A DNA stretch of 53,267 nt from Micrococcus sp. EYE_212. Lineage in GTDB: Bacteria > Actinomycetota > Actinomycetes > Actinomycetales > Micrococcaceae. Made by a program: the position numbers and the translations under genes. The stretch is from the NCBI RefSeq assembly GCF_023147585.1, contig NZ_JAHXOZ010000016.1, positions 1 to 53,267 on the forward strand. The letters are read 5' to 3'. The notes under the pieces were generated by a model. It saw only the letters and a list, made by a program, of their open reading frames with translations, did not search any database and was not told the DNA's origin. Positions 42,954 through 49,920 of the stretch are shown here, in pieces; position 1 is the stretch's first letter; each line of letters begins with the position of its first letter.

Positions 42954-44213
42954 GTGGCCTCCGCAAACCGATTCCCGCGCTCCGGCGGCGTGCCGGGCGG
43001 CCCGCCGCCGGAAGCCCCGGAGCCGCTCTCGCCTGGCACGCCCGCCTACCGTCGGCTGCTGCTCGGCCTCTTCCTGGCCGGCGTGGCCACGTTCGCCCAG
43101 CTCTACTCGCCGCAGGGCCTGCTCCCCCTCGTCAGCGCCGACCTGGGCGTGCCGGCCCACGAGGCGGCGCTGCTCGTCTCCGCCGCCACCCTCGGCCTGG
43201 CCGTCTCCGTGGTGCCGTGGTCGCTCGCGGGCGACCGGTGGGGCCGTCGACCGGTCATGGTGGTCTCGCTCGCCGGCGCGAGCGCGCTCGCGGTGGCCAG
43301 CGGGCTGGCCCCCTCGCTCGAGGCCATGATGGTGCTGCGCCTGTTCGAGGGGATGGCGCACGGCGGCGTCGCGGGCCTCGCCGTGGCGCTGCTCGCGGAA
43401 GAGGTGGCTCCGCGCGCGGTCACCGCGGCGGCGGGCACCTACATCGCCGGGACCACGCTGGGCGGCCTGTCCGGCCGGCTCATCGCGCTGCCCGTCGCCG
43501 AGGCGGCCTCGTGGCGCGCGGGCATGCTCGCGGTGAGCGCGGTCGGCGTGCTGTGCACCCTGGGGTTCCTCTGGGTCACCCCGCGGGCCCGCCGCTTCGT
43601 CCCCTCCCGCACCTCCGTGCGGCAGGTCACCCGCACGGTCCGTGCGCACCTGCACGCGCCCGCGCTCGTGGCGGTGTACGCGCAGGCGCTGCTGCTCATG
43701 GGCGGCTTCGTGGCCCTGTACAACTACGTGGGCTACACGCTCCTGGCCCCGCCGTTCTCCTGGGACCCCTCGGCCGTGGGACTCGTGTTCCTCGCCTACC
43801 TCGCCGGCACCTGGGCGTCGCCGTGGGCCGGCCGGCTGGCCGCACGGCATGGCCGGCTGCGGGTCCTGGTCGCGGCGACGACGGCGATGGCCGTGGGCGT
43901 GGCCCTCACCCTGGTGCCCCACCCGCTCGTGCTCGTGCCCGCACTGGTGCTGGCCACCGGGGCGTTCTTCGCGGCGCACTCGGTGGCCTCGGCATGGGCC
44001 GGCACCGCCGCGGTGACGGGCCGCGCGCAGTCCACCTCGCTGTACAACCTGGCCTACTACGCGGGGTCGAGCCTCTTCGGCTGGCTGGGCGGGGTGTTCC
44101 ACGAGGCCCACGGCTGGCCCGGGACGGTGGTGATGGTGGTGGCGCTCGTGCTCACCGCCACCGTGGTCGCCGTCGTCGTCCTGCGCGGAGACGAGACGGC
44201 CCCGGCTCGATGA
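42954..44213 (+). CDS. MFS transporter (drug/arabinose-efflux-like), 419 aa
   Basis: About twelve hydrophobic segments are visible, with the major-facilitator loop 2-3 motif VVPWSLAGDRWGRRPVMVVS (G...DR.GRR) and a second-half equivalent AGRLAARHGRLRVLVAATTA. The opening TYSPQG-like phrase FAQLYSPQGLLPLVSADLGV, EAALLVSAATLGLAVSVVPW and FVALYNYVGYTLLAPPFSWD matches the YnfM/arabinose-efflux branch of MFS exporters. The substrate is unknown. GTG 42954 follows a leaderless -10 (TACAGT). A 15-residue N-terminal tail (FPRSGGVPGGPPPEAPEPL) is cytoplasmic and disordered. Confidence 0.9.
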   Translation: MASANRFPRSGGVPGGPPPEAPEPLSPGTPAYRRLLLGLFLAGVATFAQLYSPQGLLPLVSADLGVPAHEAALLVSAATLGLAVSVVPWSLAGDRWGRRPVMVVSLAGASALAVASGLAPSLEAMMVLRLFEGMAHGGVAGLAVALLAEEVAPRAVTAAAGTYIAGTTLGGLSGRLIALPVAEAASWRAGMLAVSAVGVLCTLGFLWVTPRARRFVPSRTSVRQVTRTVRAHLHAPALVAVYAQALLLMGGFVALYNYVGYTLLAPPFSWDPSAVGLVFLAYLAGTWASPWAGRLAARHGRLRVLVAATTAMAVGVALTLVPHPLVLVPALVLATGAFFAAHSVASAWAGTAAVTGRAQSTSLYNLAYYAGSSLFGWLGGVFHEAHGWPGTVVMVVALVLTATVVAVVVLRGDETAPAR

Positions 44214-44223
44214 GCCGGGGCCG
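44197..44223. terminator. Bidirectional terminator overlapping the MFS stop codon
   Basis: CGGCCCCGGCTC (44197-44208) pairs with GAGCCGGGGCCG (44212-44223) around the loop GAT; the TGA stop lies across the loop edge. The deacetylase-like gene converges from the other side. Confidence 0.82.
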
Positions 44224-44241
44224 GGCGGGTGCGGCGGACGG

Positions 44242-45540
44242 TCACCTGCCGCGGCCGGCGGCGTCCGTGCCGTCGGCGGAGCGGGCCTGCTCCTGCCACT
44301 GCTTGAGCACGGCCGGGTCCTGCAGCTCGAGCCAGTCCACCATCTGCTGGTAGGTCACGCAGTACGTGTCCTCCTTCTGGCAGACCTCGCGCATGACCTG
44401 GTCCACCGCGGGGTTGAACGTGTTGTCGTTCCACGTGTTGAAGTGGTTGCCGAACACGAGCGGGGCGCGGTTGCCGTTGAACGCCGACTCGTACACGTAC
44501 AGGTAGGTCTCCCGCTGGAATCTGCCGAGGCGCTCCTTGTCTGCGGGGACCTCCTTGCCGCCGTTGCCGTCCATCCAGAAGTTGTAGTCCATGGCCAGGA
44601 CCATGGGGTACTTCTTGCCCTCCTCGGCGAGCACGGGGGAGTAGACGGTGGGCATGTCGAACTCCCAGATGCCGTCCTTCTGGTAGGGCCAGGCCACCCC
44701 GGGCTTGCGCTCCCAGTGCGACGTGTCGTACTCCAGGCCGTGCTCCTTCCAGACCGGCACGAGCGCGTCCCACTCCCCGTCCAGGCAGGGCAGGCGGCCG
44801 CCCTTGACGTCCTCCGCCTCGACCTCGAGCTCGGGGAAGTCCTCCCCGTAGCCGTTCACGCGGCGCGGGTCGTCCAGGAACTCGTAGAACGTCCCGATCT
44901 CCTGCTCCCACTCGGCGGTGGACCACTTGTTCGCGCCGTACTCCGCCGAGGCACAGAGGTGGCCGCTGTAGTGGGTGCCGATCTCGTGGCCGCGGGCGTG
45001 GGCCTCGTTGATGTTCTCCACGCGCTGGGCCACCTCGGCCTCCGGTCCGCCGAACTCGGTCTGCACCACGCCGGGCTCGTTGCCCGGGGCGCTGTAGATC
45101 TCCTTGTTCGCACTGCCCACCAGGTTGATGCCGGACTGGAACACGGTGAACTTGGCGCCGGCCTCGTCCGCGGTCTCCATGAACGACTTCCAGCGGGCGT
45201 CCTGGTTGCCGCCGTCGAAGGAGAACAGGACGAACTGCGGAGGGCGCTCGTCCGCGCCGTATGCGCGCATCGGCACGTCCGGGTTGGACCGGGCCGCCAA
45301 GGGGCCCTCGGTCTCCGCCTCCGAGGACGACGCCGCACTCGAGTCCGCGCTCGGCCCCGTGCCGGTCGTCGCCGAGGCGGACGCATCGCCGCCCTGAGCA
45401 GCCGGACCGCCGGGTGAGGCGCCGTCGCTCTGGGGGGCGGAGCAGCCGCTCAGGAGCAGGGCCAGGGCCGCCGTCGCACCCCACACGCGGTGCCGCCGAG
45501 ACCCGGAGCGCTCGGTGAGGGACGAAGGGGGAAGGGGCAT
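44242..45540 (-). CDS. Secreted lipoprotein with polysaccharide-deacetylase-like domain, 432 aa
   Basis: A lipoprotein signal is clear: basic RSGSRRHRVW, hydrophobic ATAALALLLSGC with the lipobox Cys at C33, then a Ser/Ala/Gly-rich linker to residue about 85. The catalytic part resembles NodB-type folds: PQFVLFSFDGGNQDARWKSF (first Asp), AGAKFTVFQSGINLV, EAHARGHEIGTHYSGHLCAS (H..GTH..GH zinc histidines) and PMVLAMDYNFWMDG. It is longer than the usual 200-residue deacetylases and lacks some canonical motifs, so it may act on an unknown glycan. AGGAG lies seven bases before ATG 45540. Confidence 0.82.
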   Translation of the reverse strand: MPLPPSSLTERSGSRRHRVWGATAALALLLSGCSAPQSDGASPGGPAAQGGDASASATTGTGPSADSSAASSSEAETEGPLAARSNPDVPMRAYGADERPPQFVLFSFDGGNQDARWKSFMETADEAGAKFTVFQSGINLVGSANKEIYSAPGNEPGVVQTEFGGPEAEVAQRVENINEAHARGHEIGTHYSGHLCASAEYGANKWSTAEWEQEIGTFYEFLDDPRRVNGYGEDFPELEVEAEDVKGGRLPCLDGEWDALVPVWKEHGLEYDTSHWERKPGVAWPYQKDGIWEFDMPTVYSPVLAEEGKKYPMVLAMDYNFWMDGNGGKEVPADKERLGRFQRETYLYVYESAFNGNRAPLVFGNHFNTWNDNTFNPAVDQVMREVCQKEDTYCVTYQQMVDWLELQDPAVLKQWQEQARSADGTDAAGRGR

Positions 45541-45768
45541 GGTGATCTCCTGCGTGGTGGCCGGTGCTGCCGGTGGTGTCGTTGCTGTTCGGGGCGGGCG
45601 AGGTCGCGCGCGCGGTGCCGCGGCCGTCCAGCGGCCGCCTGTCCACCCTAGGCACACCCGAGGGCCCCGGCGGGCGATTCCCCGGGAACTGTGACGGAGG
45701 TGTGACCCCTCGCCGCGGCGGGCTCTTCGGCCGCCGGGGCCCCGGAGCGCCGACCTAGACTGACGGGC

Positions 45769-46638
45769 ATGGAATACCTCGTTCCCGCCCTGGCCGTGCT
45801 GGCGATCGGCGTGCTCACGCTGGCGGTCGGCAACCGGATGGCGCGCAGCGCCCACAGCGGGAGGACGGCCGCGCCGGCGTCCACCCAGCGGGCGGAGGCG
45901 AGTGAGGCCCGGGCCAGGGAAGCCGTGTCCCTGCTCGACGAGGGGGGCCACCGCGCCGTCTACGGGCACATCGCCCAGAGCCGCGTCATGGAGGCCATCC
46001 GCGCCTACCGGGGCATCACCGGCCGGAGCCTGAAGGACGCCGTCCTGGACGTGCAGTCCCTGGCCGCCTACCCGCAGGTCTACCCGACGCGCCCGCCCGC
46101 AGGGCTCGAGGACATCGACGGCCCGGACGCCTCGACGCCGTCCGCAGGTGGGGACGAGCCCGTGGTGCCCGAGTCTGCCCCCCAGGAGAGGGGCGGGACG
46201 CAGAGGGGTGGGGCACCCCGCCGGGTCGGGGAGACCCAGGGCCCGGACAAGGCCGGCGGCGGCGCTGGGTCCCACGCCGCGGCCCCGGGCGCGGCGTCCG
46301 GGGCGCCGCGCGAGGCGGACGGCTCCGCCGACGCCGTCCCGGCACCCGCGGAGGCGTCGGCCGGCGCGGAACCCCTCACGATCCCGACCGAGTGGATGGG
46401 CGATCCCGCGCCGGAGGAACAGCCGTTCGAGGTGGAGGTGCTGCGCGGCGAGGGATCCGTGCGCGTCTCCTCCCGTGACCTCCCGCCGTGGCTGCGCGAT
46501 CAGCTGGCCGCCATGGTGCGGGATGGGAACCTGGAGTCCGCGGCCGTGCAGCTGTCCACCCATTCGGAGCTCACAGTCCCGGAGGCGTTCGAGCTCCTGC
46601 GCCGCATGCGGGAGCGCCGCGAGGGCCACGGGGCCTGA
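45769..46638 (+). CDS. Membrane-anchored protein with a ribosomal L7/L12 C-domain-like segment, 289 aa
   Basis: Residues 1-25 are one membrane anchor (MEYLVPALAVLAIGVLTLAV). Residues about 63-105 read HIAQSRVMEAIRAYRGITGR and SLKDAVLDVQSLA, close to the KI..IK..R..TG..LK.AKD.V pattern of the L7/L12 C-terminal domain. A long disordered Pro/Ala/Gly linker follows, and the C-terminus holds a second small folded unit (VRVSSRDLPPWLRDQLAAMV, DGNLESAAVQLSTHSELTVP, EAFELLRRMRERREG). The role is unknown; a link to translation or ribosome attachment would be speculation. TAGACT seven bases before the ATG suggests a leaderless mRNA. It is the last clearly chromosomal gene before the element. Confidence 0.72.
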   Translation: MEYLVPALAVLAIGVLTLAVGNRMARSAHSGRTAAPASTQRAEASEARAREAVSLLDEGGHRAVYGHIAQSRVMEAIRAYRGITGRSLKDAVLDVQSLAAYPQVYPTRPPAGLEDIDGPDASTPSAGGDEPVVPESAPQERGGTQRGGAPRRVGETQGPDKAGGGAGSHAAAPGAASGAPREADGSADAVPAPAEASAGAEPLTIPTEWMGDPAPEEQPFEVEVLRGEGSVRVSSRDLPPWLRDQLAAMVRDGNLESAAVQLSTHSELTVPEAFELLRRMRERREGHGA

Positions 46639-46655
46639 GGGTCCTTCGACGCGAA

Positions 46656-46686
46656 AAGGGCCGGGAACACGCGGTTCCCGGCCCTT
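46656..46686 (+). terminator. Terminator of the last chromosomal gene
   Basis: AAGGGCCGGGAAC (46656-46668) pairs perfectly with GTTCCCGGCCCTT (46674-46686) around the loop ACGCG, 17 bases after the stop. Confidence 0.88.
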
Positions 46687-46747
46687 CCTCGCGGAGACGG
46701 GGGGAATCTCCGTCAATCCCTCGTTGACATGGGCGTTTATGAGTAGC

Positions 46748-46775
46748 CCGGACCGCTAGTCCCCTAGTGGTCCGG
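46748..46775. repeat. Inverted repeat near the element boundary
   Basis: CCGGACCGCTAG (46748-46759, one mismatch), spacer TCCC, CTAGTGGTCCGG (46764-46775). The CTAG cores recall the GACTAGTC repeats near the integrase. TTATGAGTAG at 46737-46746, just before, matches TTATGAGCAG at 2869-2878 in nine of ten bases. It is a candidate attachment or operator region. Confidence 0.45.
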
Positions 46776-46848
46776 TCCACCCGTAAACGAGTGCCCCGGC
46801 ACGGTTGCAGCCGTCCGGGGCGCGGACCACACGAAAGAGCGTGTCGCC

Positions 46849-46977
46849 ATGTCCCAGCCTACCCGCCCCCTCTCTCACCACCTCCAGCCCGTTGCCCGTG
46901 GTGCCGTCTCTCTGACGCTCACGGCGGCGGGCTTTGCCGTGCTGTTCCTGCCCTCCATCTGGACCGGCCCGATGTGA
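46849..46977 (+). CDS. Very small membrane protein, 42 aa
   Basis: The product is MSQPTRPLSHHLQPVARGAV followed by SLTLTAAGFAVLFLPSIWTG and PM. One hydrophobic segment spans residues about 19-36. An AAAGAG sits about eleven bases before the ATG, and a small GC hairpin follows the stop. Such one-span proteins are common at element edges, but the role is unknown. It is judged real from its ribosome site, terminator and third-position bias. Confidence 0.5.
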   Translation: MSQPTRPLSHHLQPVARGAVSLTLTAAGFAVLFLPSIWTGPM

Positions 46978-46982
46978 CCGAA

Positions 46983-47003
46983 CGGCCCCCGCACGCGGGG
47001 CCG
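46983..47003 (+). terminator. Small hairpin after the 42-residue gene
   Basis: CGGCCCC (46983-46989) pairs with GGGGCCG (46997-47003); short stem, no T-run. The 433-base stretch 46978-47410 otherwise holds only the doubtful ORF at 47048. Confidence 0.5.
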
Positions 47004-47047
47004 CGTCCTGTCCGCCGTCGTGACGGTGGGCGGCACGAGGTCACAGC

Positions 47048-47308
47048 GTGACTATCCAGGCGGGACAGCCGGCCTACCTGATCCAAAGGCTCCGGCGCAG
47101 TCGAAACTATCCACCCCGAACGGCCCTGAACTGCCAGGGCTGGGAACGTCCAGTGCACGGACGGACCAGGGCACACCACGAGACACCCTGCCGATGGTGG
47201 GGGGTCTACTCGGCGTGCGCATGTCGCGGATGTGGACGGGGGCGGCGGGTTAGTGACGGCGTGAGGGACCAAGCAAAGGCGGCCCCTGGGCCCTCCGCTC
47301 TTGCCTGA
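47048..47308 (+). CDS. Possible small Cys-rich protein, 86 aa (doubtful)
   Basis: A GTG at 47048 has GAGG seven bases upstream. The frame gives VTIQAGQPAYLIQRLRRSRN and later CRWWGVYSACACRGCGRGRR, with five Cys/Trp-rich residues in a short space. Third-position G/C bias is weaker than in neighbours, and an overlapping frame is also open, so it may be a remnant or noncoding. Listed because the stretch 46978-47410 otherwise has no gene. Confidence 0.25.
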   Translation: MTIQAGQPAYLIQRLRRSRNYPPRTALNCQGWERPVHGRTRAHHETPCRWWGVYSACACRGCGRGRRVSDGVRDQAKAAPGPSALA

Positions 47309-47410
47309 GAGGTGAGGGCACCTGCCCCGCCTGCAACGGCCACCCCCCACCACTAGAACAGCACCAGCAGCACCAACCGGCCACCACGGCCACCGAACAA
47401 GGAGAACACC

Positions 47411-47710
47411 ATGACCACCTGGAACGAGGGCCGCGGTATCACTGTCGCCCTGGCCGGGCTCGGGGAGGGCGGGCGCGAGGGCGTTGACGTCACCCCGGCC
47501 CAGGCGCGCCAGCTCGCTGAGGGCATCTTCACGGTCACGCGCGAGCTGGACATGCTGGCCACGCCGGAGGTTGAGCGGGTGGCCCGTGAGCTTGCTTCCC
47601 GCCGCCGTCTGCTCGTGACCGATCTCCTTCAGGCGGCGGATGAGAACGGGATCAGCGCGGCGGCGCTGACTGAGGTTGTGGCTACGTACCGTGAGGGGCG
47701 GCAGTCGTGA
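47411..47710 (+). CDS. Unknown element protein, 99 aa
   Basis: AAGGAGAACACC precedes the ATG, an excellent ribosome site. The product opens MTTWNEGRGITVALAGLGEG and is helical afterwards (TPAQARQLAEGIFTVTRELD, PEVERVARELASRRRLLVTD, LLQAADENGISAAALTEVVA). The C-terminal helical pair could bind DNA. The stop overlaps the next start as GTGA. The function is unknown; the two genes form a plus-strand operon facing the minus-strand block. Confidence 0.65.
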   Translation: MTTWNEGRGITVALAGLGEGGREGVDVTPAQARQLAEGIFTVTRELDMLATPEVERVARELASRRRLLVTDLLQAADENGISAAALTEVVATYREGRQS

Positions 47711-47910
47711 CGCCTGAGACGCGCGCGGTTGTGGAGGACGTGGAGTTCCTGCTCTCGGCTGGAAACGGCGTCCACGAGGCCATCCAGCGGGTCGGCGCTC
47801 CCAGCCTCGGGGCGCTGCACAAGCGGCTCCAGCGCGCCGGGCGGCATGACCTAGCGGAGCGTGTGCGGCGCTGGGATCGTGAGGCGGCGGACTACCGGAA
47901 AGCAGCCTGA
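47707..47910 (+). CDS. Small unknown protein with helix-turn-helix-like features, 67 aa
   Basis: It starts from a GTG overlapping the upstream stop. The sequence reads VTPETRAVVEDVEFLLSAGN, GVHEAIQRVGAPSLGALHKR and LQRAGRHDLAERVRRWDREA. The IQRVGAPSLGALHKRLQRAG part resembles a helix-turn-helix of small phage or plasmid DNA-binding proteins (A...VG.S...L...L.R.G). A terminator follows ten bases later. Confidence 0.6.
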   Translation: MTPETRAVVEDVEFLLSAGNGVHEAIQRVGAPSLGALHKRLQRAGRHDLAERVRRWDREAADYRKAA

Positions 47911-47920
47911 ACGGCACAAC

Positions 47921-47947
47921 GGCCCGCCCTCGGCAACGGGGCGGGCC
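47921..47947 (+). terminator. Terminator of the plus-strand pair
   Basis: GGCCCGCCC (47921-47929) and GGGCGGGCC (47939-47947) form a perfect nine-base stem, followed by TTG. Confidence 0.8.
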
Positions 47948-48179
47948 TTGCCGTGCCCAGGGGTACGCGCTCAGTGCGGACCCCTGGGGGCGTCCACAGT
48001 GTGTACGTCCTCGGAGGGGTTGAGGGCTGCTGAGGGCGTCAGCAGTGGTGACACCCTCGGGGTGTCGGTACTGCCGACGCCCCTCTAGGGTCTGCACACT
48101 CTGCACACCCCTGGCGGTGACGTGAGCAGTAGTCACCCCGGCGGGGGCGGAGTGTGTCCGCACCCCCTGAACGACGAAA
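47948..48179. other. Noncoding region with degenerate short repeats
   Basis: No credible gene is seen. It contains GTCAGCAGTGGTGACACCC (about 48037-48055) and a related GAGCAGTAGTCACCCC (about 48123-48138), the hairpin ACACCC-TCG-GGGTGT near 48050-48064, and a doubled CTGCACAC near 48092-48108. It lies between two terminators of convergent units, so it may hold binding sites, an origin or an attachment remnant. Confidence 0.4.
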
Positions 48180-48215
48180 CGGCCCCGACTCTCCCGCATG
48201 GGAGGGCCGGGGCCG
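48180..48215 (-). terminator. Terminator of the HicA-like pair
   Basis: CGGCCCCG (48180-48187) pairs with CGGGGCCG (48208-48215), with an inner CTCCC/GGGAG stem; read on the minus strand it is followed by TTTCG. Confidence 0.75.
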
Positions 48216-48229
48216 CGGTGTTTTAGGTG

Positions 48230-48553
48230 TCAGACAGCCACCAGATCTGCGTGCTGGGCGGTCGTCTCGCGGTCCATCTCGGGACCATTCGAGATGCGGG
48301 TGAGGGCACGATTCAGGCAGGACTGAGCCAATGCGGCGCCCTCCTCCAAGCCTGCGTGCTCTACGGTGAGGTCGACTTCCACCATGCAGCGGGCGAAGTC
48401 AACGGACACCGAGGAATCACGAAGGCCCGCGTGCCCGGGTGTGCCCTCCATGTCGACTAGGGCGTCCGCCAGCGCGTCAGTCTGCTGGTCGAGCCAGTCG
48501 CGGTCCTGCGGGCCGTGAAAGGCAAACGTAGTGTGGAAGCTGATGATCTTCAC
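48230..48553 (-). CDS. Partner of the HicA-like protein, unknown, 107 aa
   Basis: A GTG at 48553 overlaps the upstream stop as GTGA and has GGGAGG five bases away. The sequence alternates VKIISFHTTFAFHGPQDRDW (strand), LDQQTDALADALVDMEG (helix), DSSVSVDFARCMVEVDLTVE (strands), EEGAALAQSCLNRALTRISN (helix): a compact beta-alpha-beta-beta-alpha unit like those partnered with HicA-like proteins in actinobacteria. It could be the antitoxin or a structural partner. No DNA-binding motif is visible, which differs from classical HicB. Always encoded downstream in this pair, it is translationally coupled. Confidence 0.6.
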   Translation of the reverse strand: MKIISFHTTFAFHGPQDRDWLDQQTDALADALVDMEGTPGHAGLRDSSVSVDFARCMVEVDLTVEHAGLEEGAALAQSCLNRALTRISNGPEMDRETTAQHADLVAV

Positions 48554-48774
48554 GAGTTCCTCCCGGAGTAGCAGGGTTGACGCTCTAACCACTTGCGCTT
48601 GTCGAGCTCGTAGTTTGGGTTGCTGGGTGACAGATGGACGGTCGTCTGGTGATCTCCGCACGGGCAGTACACCTTGTAGTACTTCTTGCCCTTAGTGACT
48701 CGCCATCCGCACGAGTCGAACAGTTCGAGCAGTTGCTCCAGTTCCTTCTTGGAGTGCTTAGGCCACGTGCCCAC
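48550..48774 (-). CDS. HicA-like small RNA-binding-fold protein, 74 aa
   Basis: The sequence VGTWPKHSKKELEQLLELFD then SCGWRVTKGKKYYKVYCPCG and DHQTTVHLSPSNPNYELDKR follows the HicA dsRBD-like order: KEL..LL...GW.V.KGK..YK..CP....TTV..SP. The catalytic-type His in the TTVH.SP strand is shifted relative to classical HicA. GTG 48774 is preferred: GGAGG lies seven bases upstream and the family usually starts M(G/T).W.K.SKKEL. An upstream ATG at 48858 would add a run of Asn-Asp encoded by a hexamer repeat. The CPCG pair (C-x-C) could bind metal. Either a toxin or an RNA-binding accessory. Confidence 0.65.
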   Translation of the reverse strand: MGTWPKHSKKELEQLLELFDSCGWRVTKGKKYYKVYCPCGDHQTTVHLSPSNPNYELDKRKWLERQPCYSGRNS

Positions 48775-48786
48775 CAATCGCCCTCC

Positions 48787-48817
48787 GTCGTTGTCGTTGT
48801 CGTTGTCGTTGTACAAC
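48787..48817. repeat. Hexamer tandem repeat and palindrome in the leader of the HicA-like pair
   Basis: GTCGTT is repeated four times at 48787-48810 (AACGAC on the coding strand). It abuts and overlaps the perfect palindrome GTTGTACAAC (48808-48817). A TTGACA lies at 48849-48844 on the minus strand. Copy number could change by slippage and alter spacing between promoter and ribosome site. Confidence 0.8.
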
Positions 48818-48952
48818 CCTGCAACTTCTACGGTAGCGGAGCGTGTCAAGTCGGCCATCAGGTTGGGGCCTGGCCGTGGCGTCTGGTGCATGGCCCCAGC
48901 TACCGTGAGCCACAGCGCCGCCCACCAACCCCCCTCCGTGTGGGCCGCGCTA

Positions 48953-48989
48953 GGCGCCCCCAGCGATCCCGTTTCATGCTGGGGGCGCC
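48953..48989 (-). terminator. Terminator after the terminase-like gene
   Basis: GGCGCCCCCAGC (48953-48964) pairs perfectly with GCTGGGGGCGCC (48978-48989) around a 13-base loop, eight bases past the minus-strand stop. Confidence 0.8.
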
Positions 48990-48996
48990 GTCGCAC

Positions 48997-49452
48997 CTAC
49001 TGCCGACCGTTGCTCGTGGTCCGCAGCCCGGCATACGACGCGCGAGCCCGGACCTTCTGCGACTCATGGGCGCGGTCCATCCCGTCCTGCACTCGCTGTT
49101 CCATCTGAACGCCGGTGAGCGCCTGCACACGCAGGGCCAGCCGGTCGCGCGGAGTGAACGGGAACCGGCCCATGATGGACATGAACCCGTCAATCCGCGT
49201 GAGCTTGTTCTCCGTCCACATCTCCTCATACGCCGCAGCCGCCAGCATGAGAATGTCCCACTCCGTTGCAGTCAGCTCGGGCGCGATGGAGGACTCCCCC
49301 AGACGCTCCCAGAACCGCAGCGTGGCCGCGCTCCAGGGCCGATCACGCGGCGGGAGGTCCGGCTGAGCGGACGGGACGATCTCCAGCTCGCGGAACTCCG
49401 GTCCGGGTCGCTGACGGGATCGGCGGTTCTGCGGTTTCGGGTAGTTAGGCAT
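48997..49452 (-). CDS. Phage terminase small-subunit-like protein, 151 aa
   Basis: The sequence PWSAATLRFWERLGESSIAP, ELTATEWDILMLAAAAYEEM and GRFPFTPRDRLALRVQALTG matches the actinophage terminase-small pattern W..AT..WW..W..S......FT..DW..L...A.....FW...... followed by ..F..TP.DR.RLR. The N-terminus is a basic tail (PKPQNRRSRQRPGPEFREL), also typical. These proteins recognise packaging sites. Without a large subunit in view, it suggests a satellite that redirects packaging of a helper phage (inference). The start overlaps the upstream stop by eight bases. Confidence 0.68.
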   Translation of the reverse strand: MPNYPKPQNRRSRQRPGPEFRELEIVPSAQPDLPPRDRPWSAATLRFWERLGESSIAPELTATEWDILMLAAAAYEEMWTENKLTRIDGFMSIMGRFPFTPRDRLALRVQALTGVQMEQRVQDGMDRAHESQKVRARASYAGLRTTSNGRQ

Positions 49453-49660
49453 TGGTGGTCTCCAATCGGTCGATCCATTCAGTGAGGTAGGCGGCCCGGC
49501 GCTCCAGGCCGTCCGAATGGGCCCTGGCGAGCTTGACGCGCAGGTGACGTAGGCGGTTGTGCGCGCGGTATCGGCAGGGGTCGGAACACCACCGTGGAGG
49601 GCGTCCGATGCCGGCCGGGATGATGCGGTTCCCGCACATCAGACAGGTCAAAGTCGGCAT
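49445..49660 (-). CDS. Small zinc-ribbon-like protein, 71 aa
   Basis: The N-terminal part has C6 and C9 in MPTLTCLMCGNRIIPAGIGR and C25 and C29 in PPRWCSDPCRYRAHNRLRHL, the spacing of a small zinc-binding site followed by a basic helix. Such C-x2-C...WCS..CR.RAH proteins occur in phages and plasmids and may bind DNA. The ATG at 49660 is weakly preceded by TAGGACACG. It overlaps the terminase-like start, so the two are likely co-expressed. Confidence 0.65.
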   Translation of the reverse strand: MPTLTCLMCGNRIIPAGIGRPPRWCSDPCRYRAHNRLRHLRVKLARAHSDGLERRAAYLTEWIDRLETTNA

Positions 49661-49760
49661 ATTTACGTGTCCTAGCGAAATGGGCTGAACCCGGCACACA
49701 GCCAGCCACAGACAGAGGCGGGAAAGAAGGGGCCCCGGGGCAGGGGGGTGGACGGGGGCA

Positions 49761-49774
49761 TGCATAGTTATGCA
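49761..49774. repeat. Inverted repeat TGCATA-GT-TATGCA
   Basis: It is a six-base-arm palindrome with a two-base spacer in the 260-base noncoding gap (49661-49920) between the zinc-ribbon gene and the 399-residue gene. Together with its relatively A/T-rich setting it is a candidate operator of the terminase-side transcript. Confidence 0.55.
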
Positions 49775-49874
49775 GCAGCGGCCAGCGCCCCTGCGTGCCA
49801 CCTCTGGCGCGCGTTCTCCGTGCCGCCGTGGTCTTAGTCGTCTGTCTCGTCTGCGTGCCTCACAAGGCCACACA

Positions 49875-49904
49875 GGGCCGCGCAGTCTCTCGACCACGCG
49901 GCCC
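49875..49904 (-). terminator. Terminator of the 399-residue gene
   Basis: GGGCCGCG (49875-49882) pairs with CGCGGCCC (49897-49904), directly downstream of the minus-strand stop at 49921. Confidence 0.7.
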
Positions 49905-49920
49905 CATGCAACGGGTGGGA

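Noticed and set aside
47261-47410. CTGAGAGGTGAGGG segment considered as TPP- or glycine-riboswitch-like
   Set aside because: Only a short sequence resemblance; the other conserved helices and loops are not found and the downstream gene is an element ORF.
46919-48199. 426-codon minus-strand frame across the left part of the element
   Set aside because: It runs through two terminators and antisense to better-supported plus-strand genes with ribosome sites; no motif.
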